From: an uncultured Clostridium sp.
Lineage (GTDB): Bacteria > Bacillota > Clostridia > TANB77 > CAG-508
DNA: 47,514 nt
Reading direction: 5' to 3'
NCBI GenBank assembly: GCA_947573555.1
Contig: CANPFO010000006.1
Coordinates: forward strand, 1-47,514
This document shows positions 1 to 10,162 of the stretch, piece by piece (position 1 is the first letter of the stretch; every line of letters begins with the position of its first letter). The notes under the pieces were generated by a model. The model was not told the origin of the DNA, did not search any database, and saw nothing but the letters and a program-made list of their open reading frames with translations. Position numbers and translations under genes: made by a program.

Positions 1-481
1 CCATATAATTTTTTCTTTCAAATAAATTTTGATCTTCTTGTAATTGTTCTAAATGATTTGAAATTTGTCTTGCATATTCTTTTACATTACTATTCGCATT
101 TATTGTATTGACTTTTATTTCTTCTAACATTTCTCCTAATTCAATTTGTTTTTTTACTTCTAAAAACTGTATAGGAAATTTAAGCATTTGTGCAATACTT
201 ATTAATTCTCTATCTACATTGTTCCTTTCTCCTTCGTGTAATAAGCTGTATTCTATACTTTCCAATTCTACTATAATTGAATGTTGTCCTTTGTTAATTG
301 TAATTACTTGATTATTAAATCCATCTATTCCCCATAGGTTACTTAATGTCTTTTTTACCTTCTTTGCATTTGACTTATCTATAGGTTTTATCTCTTGTAA
401 ATTATTTTTGTTTTTTACATATATTAGTGTACCTATCATAAAAAAGATTCCAGCTAATATAAAAATAAGTGTAATTATCAT
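1..481 (-). CDS. Conjugative-element membrane protein, 3' end beyond the window edge
   Basis: Manual - strand translation from ATG at 481 (MIITLIFILAGIFFMIGTLIYVKNKNNLQEIKPIDKS...) is open to the window edge. N-terminal TM helix, adjacent to a PrgI-like gene. Confidence 0.55.
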   Translation of the reverse strand, partial: MIITLIFILAGIFFMIGTLIYVKNKNNLQEIKPIDKSNAKKVKKTLSNLWGIDGFNNQVITINKGQHSIIVELESIEYSLLHEGERNNVDRELISIAQMLKFPIQFLEVKKQIELGEMLEEIKVNTINANSNVKEYARQISNHLEQLQEDQNLFERKNYM

Positions 482-548
482 TTTATCCTACCTTTCATAT
501 AAAATCATTGTTGAAATTTTTAATTTCCCTCTACTGACTTTATAGATT

Positions 549-828
549 TTATTTAATAAAAATTTTGTTTCTAAAAATGTATTTCACAATATTAAGGAAG
601 TATCTATCTGTATATGTTGTACCTATCTTTAAAAAGGCAAATGTCATAAATACACCAAATATTAATATAAACAAAATTGTTTTTAATACCATTGGTATTA
701 CTGGCAAAAATAATACTCCTAGTGAAATAACACTAAAAATCATATATAACATCTGCCTTAATGATAAATAGCCACCGAAATACTTTCTCCTCATGTGTAA
801 AATCAAATGGTACTTTATATGAACTCAT
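549..828 (-). pseudogene. PrgI-family conjugative element protein with +1 frameshift at 777
   Basis: ATG at 828 gives MSSYKVPFDFTHEEKVF. Skipping one base gives GGYLSLRQMLYMIFSV..., the typical PrgI-like GG-x-LSLRQ motif. Confidence 0.65.
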
Positions 829-841
829 TTTCTAATACCTC

Positions 842-1253
842 CTAGCCATTTGAACTTCCACCTGTAATTAATGCTCCTCCACCATTTGTTGCAATACTTA
901 AAATAATTCCACTTACAATAAGTGATAATCCTAAAAGCATTGTTCCAGCACATACCCAAGCTAAAGCTCCTATTGATTCACTTCTTTTATTAGCATTGTT
1001 TGAATTTACTATCATTTTCAATGCTATAATGACAATACTTACAAATACTAAAATTCCTCCGTATTGGCATTGCTAACTTAATAACTGCATTTTTTATATT
1101 TTCTGTTGCTTGATTAACCTCTGCTGTGCTAATACTACCTTCAGCAAATACTTTCGTTTGCATCATCATTAGTGTTGTAGGTATTACCCATACTTTGTTT
1201 TTTATCTTATAAAATCCTTTTTTTACATTTTCTTTTAAATTTAATTTCTTCAT
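842..1253 (-). pseudogene. TrbC/VirB2-like pilin-type conjugation protein with +1 frameshift at 1061
   Basis: N-terminus MKKLNLKENVKKGF...FAEG...IKLAMPI. Skipping one C continues GGILVFVSIVIIALKMIVNSNNANKRSESIGALAWVCAGTMLLGLSLIVSGIILSIATNGGGALITGGSSNG-stop. Confidence 0.6.
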
Positions 1254-1320
1254 ACGATTCCCTCCAAATTATTTAGGGCAAATAATTTTGGTAGTATATT
1301 ACTATTTGCTTTAATATCTT

Positions 1321-1573
1321 CTAAAACATACTAAACAATATTGGTATTATTAGTATGATTACTGCTAATATTAAAGTTATTATAAAATTCTTTATTCCAA
1401 ATTTTATTGCTCTTTCGGACTTCTTTCTGGCTCCGAAATAACCATATTAATAAACTTACAATGATCCAAATTGTTAATAATACAATAGAAATACCAAATC
1501 CTATTTTCATCATATTTTGAAACATTGTATCTAAATTTCCTGTTAAATTATTTACATCATAAGTAGGTATCAT
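1321..1573 (-). pseudogene. Small membrane protein of the conjugative element with +1 frameshift at 1435
   Basis: MIPTYDVNNLTGNLDTMFQNMMKIGFGISIVLLTIWIIVSLLIWLF then, skipping one C, GARKKSERAIKFGIKNFIITLILAVIILIIPILFSMF-stop. Confidence 0.55.
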
Positions 1574-1609
1574 TTTGTTCCTCCTTGTTTTAAGTCAAAA
1601 AAATAAAAG

Positions 1610-2386
1610 CTATGTTGCTTTTTCTAATTTCCTTATTAAACTGATATAATAATATTCAAAAAAATTGTTAATTTCTTTACTTGTATTTTCATATTCTAAT
1701 TGTTTATCTTTGCAATTATCATAAAGGAATATCAACTCTTCTCTTTTAACTTTTGTAACTAACTGCTTTTTATTGCTTGTAAATAGTTCTTTTAAAGCAT
1801 ATATAATTATCTTTAGTTTCTCTATGTTCTCTTTTGTAAATAGTTGTAATAATTCTTCTGTGTAGTTTAACTCTAGCTTTTCTAGTAAACTGTAAAATTT
1901 ACTTTGTTCATCTTCTGTTAATTTTTCTGGATTTTGCTTTTCCTTTTTTATTATAAATTTAAAGAATCTATCTATCCTAATATTTATATTATTATCTTTA
2001 GCTTTTCTGCTTATAGGGTATATGCAATTCTGCTCATAGGGGTATGGTTCATTTGGCTTATAGGTATTTTGTATAAATTCCCTATTGTGTTCATTTATAT
2101 AAATTCTTCTTTCTAATACTTGGTTTCTTTCATCTGTTATTATTTCAATTCTTACCAATCCTAAAGCCTCTAAATGATTTATCCAACGAGATATTGTTCC
2201 TGGTATTACATGATATAGTTCTGCAAAATATCTATTTGTTGCAAAACAATAGCCTTCTTTTCCTGCTAATGCTGTTATTTCTCCATATAATAGTCTTTCT
2301 GCAAATTTTAATTCTTCACAATATCTTACTTCACTTGGTATGATTGCATAATAGGCTGGTTTATTTTCTTCATTCACATTAAGCAT
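1610..2386 (-). CDS. Helix-turn-helix replication-initiator-like protein of a mobile element
   Basis: 258 aa ORF with PAYYAIIPSEVRY...KLLYGEITAL-like N-terminus and winged-helix segment (HVIPGTISRWINHLEALGLV). RBS-like gggagg upstream. Confidence 0.55.
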   Translation of the reverse strand: MLNVNEENKPAYYAIIPSEVRYCEELKFAERLLYGEITALAGKEGYCFATNRYFAELYHVIPGTISRWINHLEALGLVRIEIITDERNQVLERRIYINEHNREFIQNTYKPNEPYPYEQNCIYPISRKAKDNNINIRIDRFFKFIIKKEKQNPEKLTEDEQSKFYSLLEKLELNYTEELLQLFTKENIEKLKIIIYALKELFTSNKKQLVTKVKREELIFLYDNCKDKQLEYENTSKEINNFFEYYYISLIRKLEKAT

Positions 2387-2689
2387 CCCTCCTCTTAATT
2401 TATTCTATAAAAAATAAAGTGTACTTTAAATCGTAACACTTTATTAGTTAGAATTGTCCCTCTTATTATTTTTTTTACTTGTATGTGTATGGTGAACATG
2501 TGATAGTTAAAAAATGCTTGTTTTTATTGGTATTTCAATGAATTTAATTTGTTCACAGACAACATACTTATATCTTCGTATAGGTACTAGGAATATATGT
2601 GCCTTATTTCCTTACAGTACCAATCGTTTTTTCAATTTTTTTGTCTTTTCTTTATCATGTTTCCTCATACTAGGTTGTCTTTTACCCTA

Positions 2690-2740
2690 TTTTTTTGATA
2701 ATTTTTTTATGATTTTTTTGCATTTTTTATGATTTTTTTA
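2690..2740. other. Phased A/T-tracts (predicted intrinsically curved DNA)
   Basis: Five T-runs of 6-7 nt centred near 2693, 2705, 2716, 2725 and 2736, spacing about 9.5-12 bp. Confidence 0.5.
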
Positions 2741-2766
2741 CTTTTATAATATTTGATGAAATCCTT

Positions 2767-4146
2767 TTATTTCAATAGGTCTGTGGTTTCTTTTAAACAT
2801 AGCACCGCTATACACTCTACATGGCTAGTAAATGGAAACATATCAACAGGCTGAATCTCGATAATATTATAAAGTTCTTCAAATTTAGATAAATCTCTAA
2901 TCAACGTAGCAGGATTGCAACTAATATAAACCAGAGTATTGGGTTTTATTTTTAAAATATTGTTAATAGTATTATTATCAAGGCCTCTTCTAGGAGGATC
3001 CACCATAACAACATCTGGAATTATATTTTTATTATTTATCAGATCATCAATAACCCTTTCAGTATCTCCTACTATGAACTCCACATTATTTATATTGTTA
3101 ACTTTAGCATTTTCTTCTGCATCTTTAATAGCTTGTTCTACTATTTCAACCCCATAAACCTTTTTAGCATACTTTGCCATAAAAATTGAAATTGTACCAA
3201 TACCACAATACAAGTCAAACACTATGTCTTGTTTTGATATTTTTGCAGCTTTAACTCCAATATTATATAATTTTTCAGCTTGAACAGGATTTACTTGATA
3301 GAACGATAAGGGTGAAATTTTAAAATTATATTCTCCTAAAACATCGTTTATATATCCTTGTCCCACAAGATTAATATTCTCATTTCCCAAAATAACATTC
3401 GTATTTTTAGTATTTACATTTTTAATAATAGTTTTGATATTAGGATACCTTTCCATTAGCCTTGAGCATAATTCTTTTTCTCTTGGTATACACCTTCCAT
3501 TTATAACTAATACACACATAATTTCATTAGTTTTTATTCCTATTTTTATTACTATATGTCTAAATAATCCTTTACCAGTCTTTTCATCATAAATTGTAAT
3601 ATTATTTTCTTTTATAAATTCTAATACAAACTTTGATATCTCTTCAGATATAGGATTTTGTATTAAACATTTTTTCATTGGTATTATTTCATGGCTTCTC
3701 TCAGCAAAAACTCCAATAATCGGTTCATCATCTTTATTTCTTCCTATAGGATATTGAGCTTTATTTCTATAATGATATGGAACTTTCATACCAATTGTTT
3801 CTTTTACATCTACTTTACATTTCAATGTCTTATTTACTAAAGATTGTACTGCATTTTGTTTCATTTTTAATGTTTCTTCATAATTAATATGTCTTAAGTT
3901 GCATCCTCCACACCTCTTATATGTTATGCAATCTGCTTCTTGTCTAGTTTTCGACTTTTCTATTATTTCTATTATTTTTCCAAATGCATGTGAAGATAAT
4001 ACTTTAACAATTAAGATTTTAATTTTTTCTCCTTTAATAGCTCCAGGAACGAAAACTGTAAAATTATTAATTTTTGCGATTCCTTCTCCCTCAAATCCAT
4101 TATCTATTATATCTACTACATATTCTTGATTTTTTTCTATTGACAT
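2767..4146 (-). CDS. rlmD: 23S rRNA (uracil-C5)-methyltransferase, RlmD/RumA type
   Basis: TRAM-like N-terminus, Fe-S cysteines (CITYKRCGGCNLRH), SAM motif (VFDLYCGIGTISIF), DPPRRGLD and SCNPATLIRDL motifs. Confidence 0.9.
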   Translation of the reverse strand: MSIEKNQEYVVDIIDNGFEGEGIAKINNFTVFVPGAIKGEKIKILIVKVLSSHAFGKIIEIIEKSKTRQEADCITYKRCGGCNLRHINYEETLKMKQNAVQSLVNKTLKCKVDVKETIGMKVPYHYRNKAQYPIGRNKDDEPIIGVFAERSHEIIPMKKCLIQNPISEEISKFVLEFIKENNITIYDEKTGKGLFRHIVIKIGIKTNEIMCVLVINGRCIPREKELCSRLMERYPNIKTIIKNVNTKNTNVILGNENINLVGQGYINDVLGEYNFKISPLSFYQVNPVQAEKLYNIGVKAAKISKQDIVFDLYCGIGTISIFMAKYAKKVYGVEIVEQAIKDAEENAKVNNINNVEFIVGDTERVIDDLINNKNIIPDVVMVDPPRRGLDNNTINNILKIKPNTLVYISCNPATLIRDLSKFEELYNIIEIQPVDMFPFTSHVECIAVLCLKETTDLLK

Positions 4147-4178
4147 TATATAACTCCCTATTTCGACAAATTCTGATG

Positions 4179-4220
4179 TTTTTTTGAGACAAATTTAACC
4201 TGTCCCCTTTGTCTCAAAAA
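4179..4220 (-). repeat. REP-like hairpin with GGGGACAGGTT loop
   Basis: - strand: TTTTTGAGACAAAGGGGACAGGTTAAATTTGTCTCAAAAAAA. Confidence 0.6.
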
Positions 4221-4258
4221 GAGGGACTTTGAGACTTAGCCTCGTAATCCCTCTTTTT
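4215..4258 (-). terminator. Intrinsic terminator downstream of yebC
   Basis: - strand: AAAAAAGAGGGATTACGAGGCTAAGTCTCAAAGTCCCTCTTTTT, stem plus U-tract. Confidence 0.75.
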
Positions 4259-4977
4259 TATTCTTCCCAGTTATGATAGATGTTTGCAACATCATCTAGC
4301 TCTTCTAGTTTTTCTATTAGTCTTTCCATTTTTTCTATATCTTTTTCTTCTAATTTTATTGTTGTTGTTGGCACCATTTGTACTTCTGCTTCTAAAAACT
4401 CTAATCCTGCTTCTTCTAATTTTTCACTAATTGTTGCAAATTCTGAAGGGTCTGTTGTTATTTCATATACTTCTTCTTCAGCTGAGAAGTCTTCTGCTCC
4501 AGCATCTAAAGATAACATCATTATGTCATCTTCTGACATTTCTGTTGAAGCTCTTTCTACTATTATTACACCTTTCTTATTAAACATATAAGATACACAT
4601 CCACTTGTTCCTAAGTTTCCTCCCGCCTTATCAAATACGTGTCTAACGTCTGCTGCTGTTCTGTTTTTGTTGTCTGTTGATGCTTCTACTATTACAGCTA
4701 CTCCACATGGTCCATATCCTTCATATGTAATTTCTTCATAGTTTTCATTACTTGAAGATGCTTTTTTTATTGCATTGTTTATTGTGTCATTTGGCATATT
4801 TGCTGCTTTGCATTTTGCTATTACTGCTTTTAGTTTTGAGTTTCCTGTTGGATCTGCTCCTCCCTCTTTTACCGCTATTAATAATTCTCTTCCTAATTTT
4901 GTGAATATTTTTCCTCTTGCTGCATCGGCTTTTCCTTTTTTTGCTTGTATGTTGTGCCATTTACTGTGTCCTGACAT
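4258..4977 (-). CDS. yebC: YebC/PmpR family regulator
   Basis: MSGHSKWHNIQAKKGKADAARGKIFTKLGRE is the canonical YebC start. RBS ggaggaggaatt precedes it, so the ORF-track start at 5010 is probably too long. Confidence 0.92.
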   Translation of the reverse strand: MSGHSKWHNIQAKKGKADAARGKIFTKLGRELLIAVKEGGADPTGNSKLKAVIAKCKAANMPNDTINNAIKKASSSNENYEEITYEGYGPCGVAVIVEASTDNKNRTAADVRHVFDKAGGNLGTSGCVSYMFNKKGVIIVERASTEMSEDDIMMLSLDAGAEDFSAEEEVYEITTDPSEFATISEKLEEAGLEFLEAEVQMVPTTTIKLEEKDIEKMERLIEKLEELDDVANIYHNWEE

Positions 4978-5201
4978 GATTAATTCCTCCTCCATTTTTC
5001 TTACAGCCATCTATAATTGCTGCATTTTATTTGTATATTTTAAAGTCATTGCACTAAAATTGCTCCAAAGATTCGTTTTAAAGATTCCTCTTGTACAAAT
5101 GTAATTTGTATGTATAAATCTTACTTGTATATATTAACACATTTTTTTCTTTTTGGGTAGCTTTTTATAAGGATTTTTAATTTTTATTATATACAAAGTT
5201 G

Positions 5202-5921
5202 TTATTTAATACTTTTTATTGCATCTCTTGTGATTTTATCTTTGTCAAACTTATTTATAATAAGTACAATTATTGCTACTAATATTAGGATTGCAACATA
5301 TAATATAATACTCATTTTCCAATCTCCGATGGCAAGCTGTTCTCCAGCTAATGTGGAAGTAATTACAGATGGAAACCTAGCAAATGTTGAGATTAAGATA
5401 AACTTTATCGGCTTTATTGGTAGCAAACCTGCTACATATACTAATAAATCTTTTGGTGTACCTGGTATTAAAAATAGTATAAGCATAATTAATTCAATTT
5501 TTTTCGGATTTTGAAATAATTTACTATTCTCTATTTTAGCGACTTTCTTTTCATCACAAAAATTATATACAAATTTTCTTCCAAATTTTCTAACTAGCAA
5601 ATATATTGTTGTTGATATAATAGCAGCTGATACCATAATAAATACTGTCCCCCATAGTCCTCCATAACACATTCCTGCCAAGATTTCTATTGGTTCTCCT
5701 GGTATTATAATTAAAAATATTTGTGCTACTTGGAGTCCAAATAATGACAGCATTCCTAACATACCAGAAGTTGCAACTTTTTCTTTAAAATCTACTTGTC
5801 CTTTTACTGTAGATAAATTTTTCATTACTGGAAATAAATACATTGTTATTGCTATAAATAATGTTATTACTACTACTGTTAATAATATTTTAAATATTTT
5901 TACTTTATTTTTTGTACTCAT
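5202..5921 (-). CDS. TVP38/TMEM64 (VTT/DedA-like) membrane protein
   Basis: Multi-TM with IPGEPIEILAGMCYGGLWGT and LFLIPGTPKDLLVYVAGL motifs. Confidence 0.8.
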   Translation of the reverse strand: MSTKNKVKIFKILLTVVVITLFIAITMYLFPVMKNLSTVKGQVDFKEKVATSGMLGMLSLFGLQVAQIFLIIIPGEPIEILAGMCYGGLWGTVFIMVSAAIISTTIYLLVRKFGRKFVYNFCDEKKVAKIENSKLFQNPKKIELIMLILFLIPGTPKDLLVYVAGLLPIKPIKFILISTFARFPSVITSTLAGEQLAIGDWKMSIILYVAILILVAIIVLIINKFDKDKITRDAIKSIK

Positions 5922-5999
5922 ATAATCCCTTCTTTTTTACTAATTTTACAATATTTTTTATATATTACAAATATTATAACATAGTAAAAGTGACTTATA

Positions 6000-6940
6000 A
6001 GTGACATTTATTATTCTTCCTTAATAATATTTTTGCTTCCAAAGTAAGTAGCTAAAAAATATGCTCCATATATTATTCCTATAATAACTACTGTTGCTAT
6101 TGCTGATGGTAATAAATCTTCTTTACTCGCTAAACCTACCATCATTTCTATTGCAAATAGTATTATCTGAAGTTTTTACAATTTGCTCTGCTGTACTATA
6201 AATAAGTCCTAGAAATTGTGCTTTTATTTCTTCTATTTTATTTCTAAAAAACTTTTCCCAAGTTAAACTATTATTGGTATTTTAGAATCTTCTCTTTGCT
6301 ACTTTGTTATTCCCATTAAAATAGGAGTAAAATTTTATCAGCTGTACTTAAACTGCTAACATCACCTATTACTTTCCAATAAGCATATCCTAATAAAGAC
6401 ACAGCAACTAAAAATATTTATTGTGTTAAAGAACATTACTGCTACATACATTATTGCAAAGTATATATAGGTTTTTATACAACTAGCAATTGAAAATATA
6501 AATTTAAATTTGCTCATATCTGCTTCAAACATTTTTGCAACTAATATTGACATAAATTGTGAGCCAAATATACCAAACAGTAAGCCCTATTATAAGTGAA
6601 ATTACTCCTACAAATTAAGAAAAATTGTAGCGTTCATTTTCTGATTTAATAATTCAAAAGTTTCTAATAATTGCCTAGCAGCTTTTGAGTCTAATGCACT
6701 TGTTGGCTCATCTACTAATATCAATTTTGGATTAGTTATAATTGCTCTACTTGATTCTACTCTTTAGCATTTACTTTTTGAATTGTTAATGCAAGAGCAA
6801 TGTTTTCATAACAAGTTAGTGTATCTAATAAATTAAAATCTTGAAAAATAAAACCTAATTCCTCTCTTCTAAATTTGTTTAGTGCCTTTCCTTTTAATTT
6901 TGTAATATTCTCACAAATGATGATACTAATACTATTCAAT
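6000..6940 (-). pseudogene. Degenerate ABC transporter (ATPase plus permease remnants)
   Basis: Fragments in several frames: GFIFQDFNLLDTLTCYENIALALTIQK (Q-loop region), SRAIITNPKLILVDEPTSALDSKAARQLL (Walker B) and permease-like TM fragments. Walker A and signature segments are missing. Confidence 0.75.
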
Positions 6941-9900
6941 GCTTTTTAAACTTTCTATCATATCAATCTTTTTTAAAACAAAGTGTATAATATAGTTTAC
7001 AATAAGAGAAAAAGTAATTGACATAATAGCTGAATATACATAACTTATTAGTTTTATATTTCTTATGAATCTCATTTTGTCTATTTCTACACTCATAACT
7101 ATCATTTCTGTTAAGAAATATCCAAATATTAAGCCAAGAAATACTCCTACAATTGTAAATATTATATTTTCTTTGTTTATATAATTATCAACTTCTTTGT
7201 CATAAAACCCTAAAACTTTAAGTGTTGCGATTTCTCTTTGTCTTTCTCCTATGTTTATATTAGCCAAATTGTACAGAACAACAAATGCAAGTAGTGCTGA
7301 GGCAACAATTAAAATTATGACTACATAATTTAACGAATTTAACATATCTTTAATTGCATTCATTGTGTCTGAAATCATACTGACTTCTGCGACCCCTTCA
7401 ATTTGCAATAAACTTTCTGATGTTTGGTTTTTTATATCTTCTGTCATTGCTTTTGTTTTTATTAATATCATATTTGTTTTATGGCTTTTAATATTTTTTT
7501 CATAGAAATTTTTAGTCATATATACATAATTTGAAACGTAATTCTCTACAATTCCTATTACTTTAAATGAATATTCTGTATTGTCACTATCAATTAGTGT
7601 AATATTTTCTCCTTTTTTTATATTTAGCATTTCTGCTACTTTATCTGAAATTATAATTCCTTCATCATTTAATGCTACTTTTTCATATGTTTTTACATCT
7701 TTTAAATGACATACTTTTTCGAAATCTTGTATTGTTTCTGGAATAAAGATTGCAGTTTCATAATTATTTTCTTGCCCTTTTAATTTTCCAGCAGATGCAC
7801 ATATTTTAGAATAGCTTTCTATGTTTTTATTGTTATTTATTATTTCTTCTATTTTACTTAAATTTTTATCTTCTGATAATGAAATTGACATATTGTAAGT
7901 AAAAATTTCTCCATATTGTGATTCTGGTATATCCATTACAGAATCTTTCAATCCAAATCCTGTAACCATAAGACCTGTACATCCAGCAATTCCTACTATA
8001 GTCATAATTGCTCTTTTTTTATATCTGAAAATATTTCTGGCTATAACTTTTTTAGAAAAATTAAATTTATTCCAAATAAATGGAATTCGTTCTAATAAAA
8101 TCTTTTTTCCATTTTTTGGTGATTTGGGTCTCATTAATGTTGATGGCATATTTTTTAGTTCTTTTGATGCAACAAAAATTGTGGCTCCACCAATGCAAAT
8201 AAATGCAATAATTACTCCTAATAACCCAATATCTAATCTATATGATGTATAAAATTCTGGTATTTTATATATTGCATCATATATGTCCCAAACTATATTT
8301 GGAATTAGATAAAAACCAGCTGTCATTCCTAGGAATCCTCCAATAACACAAGCTAAAAATGCATATAATATATATTTAATTATTATCTGTATATTTGTGT
8401 ATCCTAATGCTTTTAATGTACCTATTTCTGTTCTTTCTTCCTCTATCTTTCTAGTCATTGATGTTAAACTTATTAGTATTGCTACAAAATAAAATATAGC
8501 TGGAAATAGCTTAGAAATGTTTGTAATTGTTTTTATTGCATCAATAATATTTGCATATCCAACATTATCTTTTCTATTTCTTATATACCATTTTGCCTTT
8601 TCTATTTTATTTATCTCATCTTTTGCTTTATCAAGTTCTTTTTGTGCATTGTCTAATTTCTGAAGTGCATCTTGTTTTTGTGCTTTAAACTCTTCATCAT
8701 TTTTTTCTAGTTCCCCTTTTGCTTTTTCTAATTCTTTTTTACCACTTGCTATTCGGGCTTTTCCATTTGATATTTTATTTATTGTGTCTTTTTTTGTATT
8801 ATTTAAAATGTCTCTTTGTTTCTTTAATTCATTTTCTGCTTTTATTATTTCATCTTGCCCATTTTTTAACTTTTTTTCTGCTGATTGAAGTTCTTCTTCT
8901 ATTTTAGTTTTTTTACTTTTTAATGTTTCTAATGTTGATTTTACTTTTTCTATAATTTCATCTATATAACTTGTATCTAAACCATTTTTTTCTAGTTCTT
9001 CTTTTTGACTTAATAAGTTATTTAAATTATTATTTGCATCATTTATTGATATATTTAGTTGTTTTATTCCTTCTTCCGCTTCTTTTCTTTTAGTTTCAAA
9101 TTCTATTTTTGCTGATTCTAGTTCTTTCTTTTTTATAGCAATTTGGTTTTCTCCATTATTTATTTTTTTATCTGATGCTTCAAATTGACTTTTTGCATTT
9201 TTTTCTTGTAAATTAATTTCTTTTTCCAAATTATTTAATTCATTTTCAGATTTTAATATTTGATTTTTTCCTTCGTTTATCTTATTTTCTGCATTTTTAA
9301 GCTCGTCATCTACTTTCTGCTTTTCTTTGTTAAATTCTTGTTGCGCATCATTTAGTTTGTTTTCTGCTTCATTAATTAATTTATTATATCTTTCTTCCTC
9401 CTGATTTTCTTTTATCTCTTCTACTTTTAATATTACTGGGTTTACTAGTTTCCAATATTCTTCACTATTTAATTGTAGTTTTTTTGCACCTTTAACAATA
9501 CTATATATATTTGTATAATAGTCTAAATTAATTACTTCTGAATTTGCATAAATAAAAAAGTCAATTGAACCATTCCCTATTGTTGTATGGCCTCTTTCAT
9601 TTGCTATATATAATGGTGATTCAGTTATTCCCACTATAGTAAATTCTTTTTGATTAAAAATAGGATTATTATTAGAGTCTACTTCTTCATTTTCAAGTAT
9701 TATAGTTTTTCCAATATATTCATAAATATTATTTGTTATGGAATAATTTCTATCTAATAGACATTCATTTTTATTTTCTGGTAATCTTCCTTTTATTACT
9801 GCTGGAATATTACAGTTCTCATTGTATGCTATTACTTTACAAATATTTTCTTTTTCTTCGATTTTCGCTATAGTATCTTTTGACTTTATTCCATAGCTAT

Positions 9901-10150
9901 TTTCTATTCCATCTATATTTTTTATAGCTTTTAAATCATCATCTGTTAATCCTAATGTTGAAATAACATCTATATCAAACAAATTATATGAATCTGCATA
10001 TTTATCCACACTGTCTCTCATATTAGGTGCAGTAGCAACTAATCCCGAAAAAAAGCCAACCCCAAGAAATGCCATAACCATCATTGATATGAATCTTCTT
10101 TTTGTTTTTATTATTTCTTTAAAATTATTCTTCCATAAAGACTTTTTCAT
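6932..10150 (-). CDS. ABC transporter permease, FtsX/MacB-like, with long coiled-coil insertion
   Basis: 1072 aa, two FtsX-like TM regions (ERTEIGTLKALGYTNIQI; GERQREIATLKVLGFYDKEV) flanking a long E/K/N-rich coiled coil. Confidence 0.88.
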   Translation of the reverse strand: MKKSLWKNNFKEIIKTKRRFISMMVMAFLGVGFFSGLVATAPNMRDSVDKYADSYNLFDIDVISTLGLTDDDLKAIKNIDGIENSYGIKSKDTIAKIEEKENICKVIAYNENCNIPAVIKGRLPENKNECLLDRNYSITNNIYEYIGKTIILENEEVDSNNNPIFNQKEFTIVGITESPLYIANERGHTTIGNGSIDFFIYANSEVINLDYYTNIYSIVKGAKKLQLNSEEYWKLVNPVILKVEEIKENQEEERYNKLINEAENKLNDAQQEFNKEKQKVDDELKNAENKINEGKNQILKSENELNNLEKEINLQEKNAKSQFEASDKKINNGENQIAIKKKELESAKIEFETKRKEAEEGIKQLNISINDANNNLNNLLSQKEELEKNGLDTSYIDEIIEKVKSTLETLKSKKTKIEEELQSAEKKLKNGQDEIIKAENELKKQRDILNNTKKDTINKISNGKARIASGKKELEKAKGELEKNDEEFKAQKQDALQKLDNAQKELDKAKDEINKIEKAKWYIRNRKDNVGYANIIDAIKTITNISKLFPAIFYFVAILISLTSMTRKIEEERTEIGTLKALGYTNIQIIIKYILYAFLACVIGGFLGMTAGFYLIPNIVWDIYDAIYKIPEFYTSYRLDIGLLGVIIAFICIGGATIFVASKELKNMPSTLMRPKSPKNGKKILLERIPFIWNKFNFSKKVIARNIFRYKKRAIMTIVGIAGCTGLMVTGFGLKDSVMDIPESQYGEIFTYNMSISLSEDKNLSKIEEIINNNKNIESYSKICASAGKLKGQENNYETAIFIPETIQDFEKVCHLKDVKTYEKVALNDEGIIISDKVAEMLNIKKGENITLIDSDNTEYSFKVIGIVENYVSNYVYMTKNFYEKNIKSHKTNMILIKTKAMTEDIKNQTSESLLQIEGVAEVSMISDTMNAIKDMLNSLNYVVIILIVASALLAFVVLYNLANINIGERQREIATLKVLGFYDKEVDNYINKENIIFTIVGVFLGLIFGYFLTEMIVMSVEIDKMRFIRNIKLISYVYSAIMSITFSLIVNYIIHFVLKKIDMIESLKSIE

Positions 10151-10162
10151 ATTATTACCTCA

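Noticed and set aside
2514-2732. 72-aa + ORF between the HTH gene and rlmD
   Set aside because: T-rich stretch over the phased A-tracts; no RBS or domain-like pattern.
8719-8907. + strand ORF rich in L/F opposite the coiled-coil permease
   Set aside because: Mirror of the E/K/N-rich coiled-coil coding sequence; no RBS or independent support.
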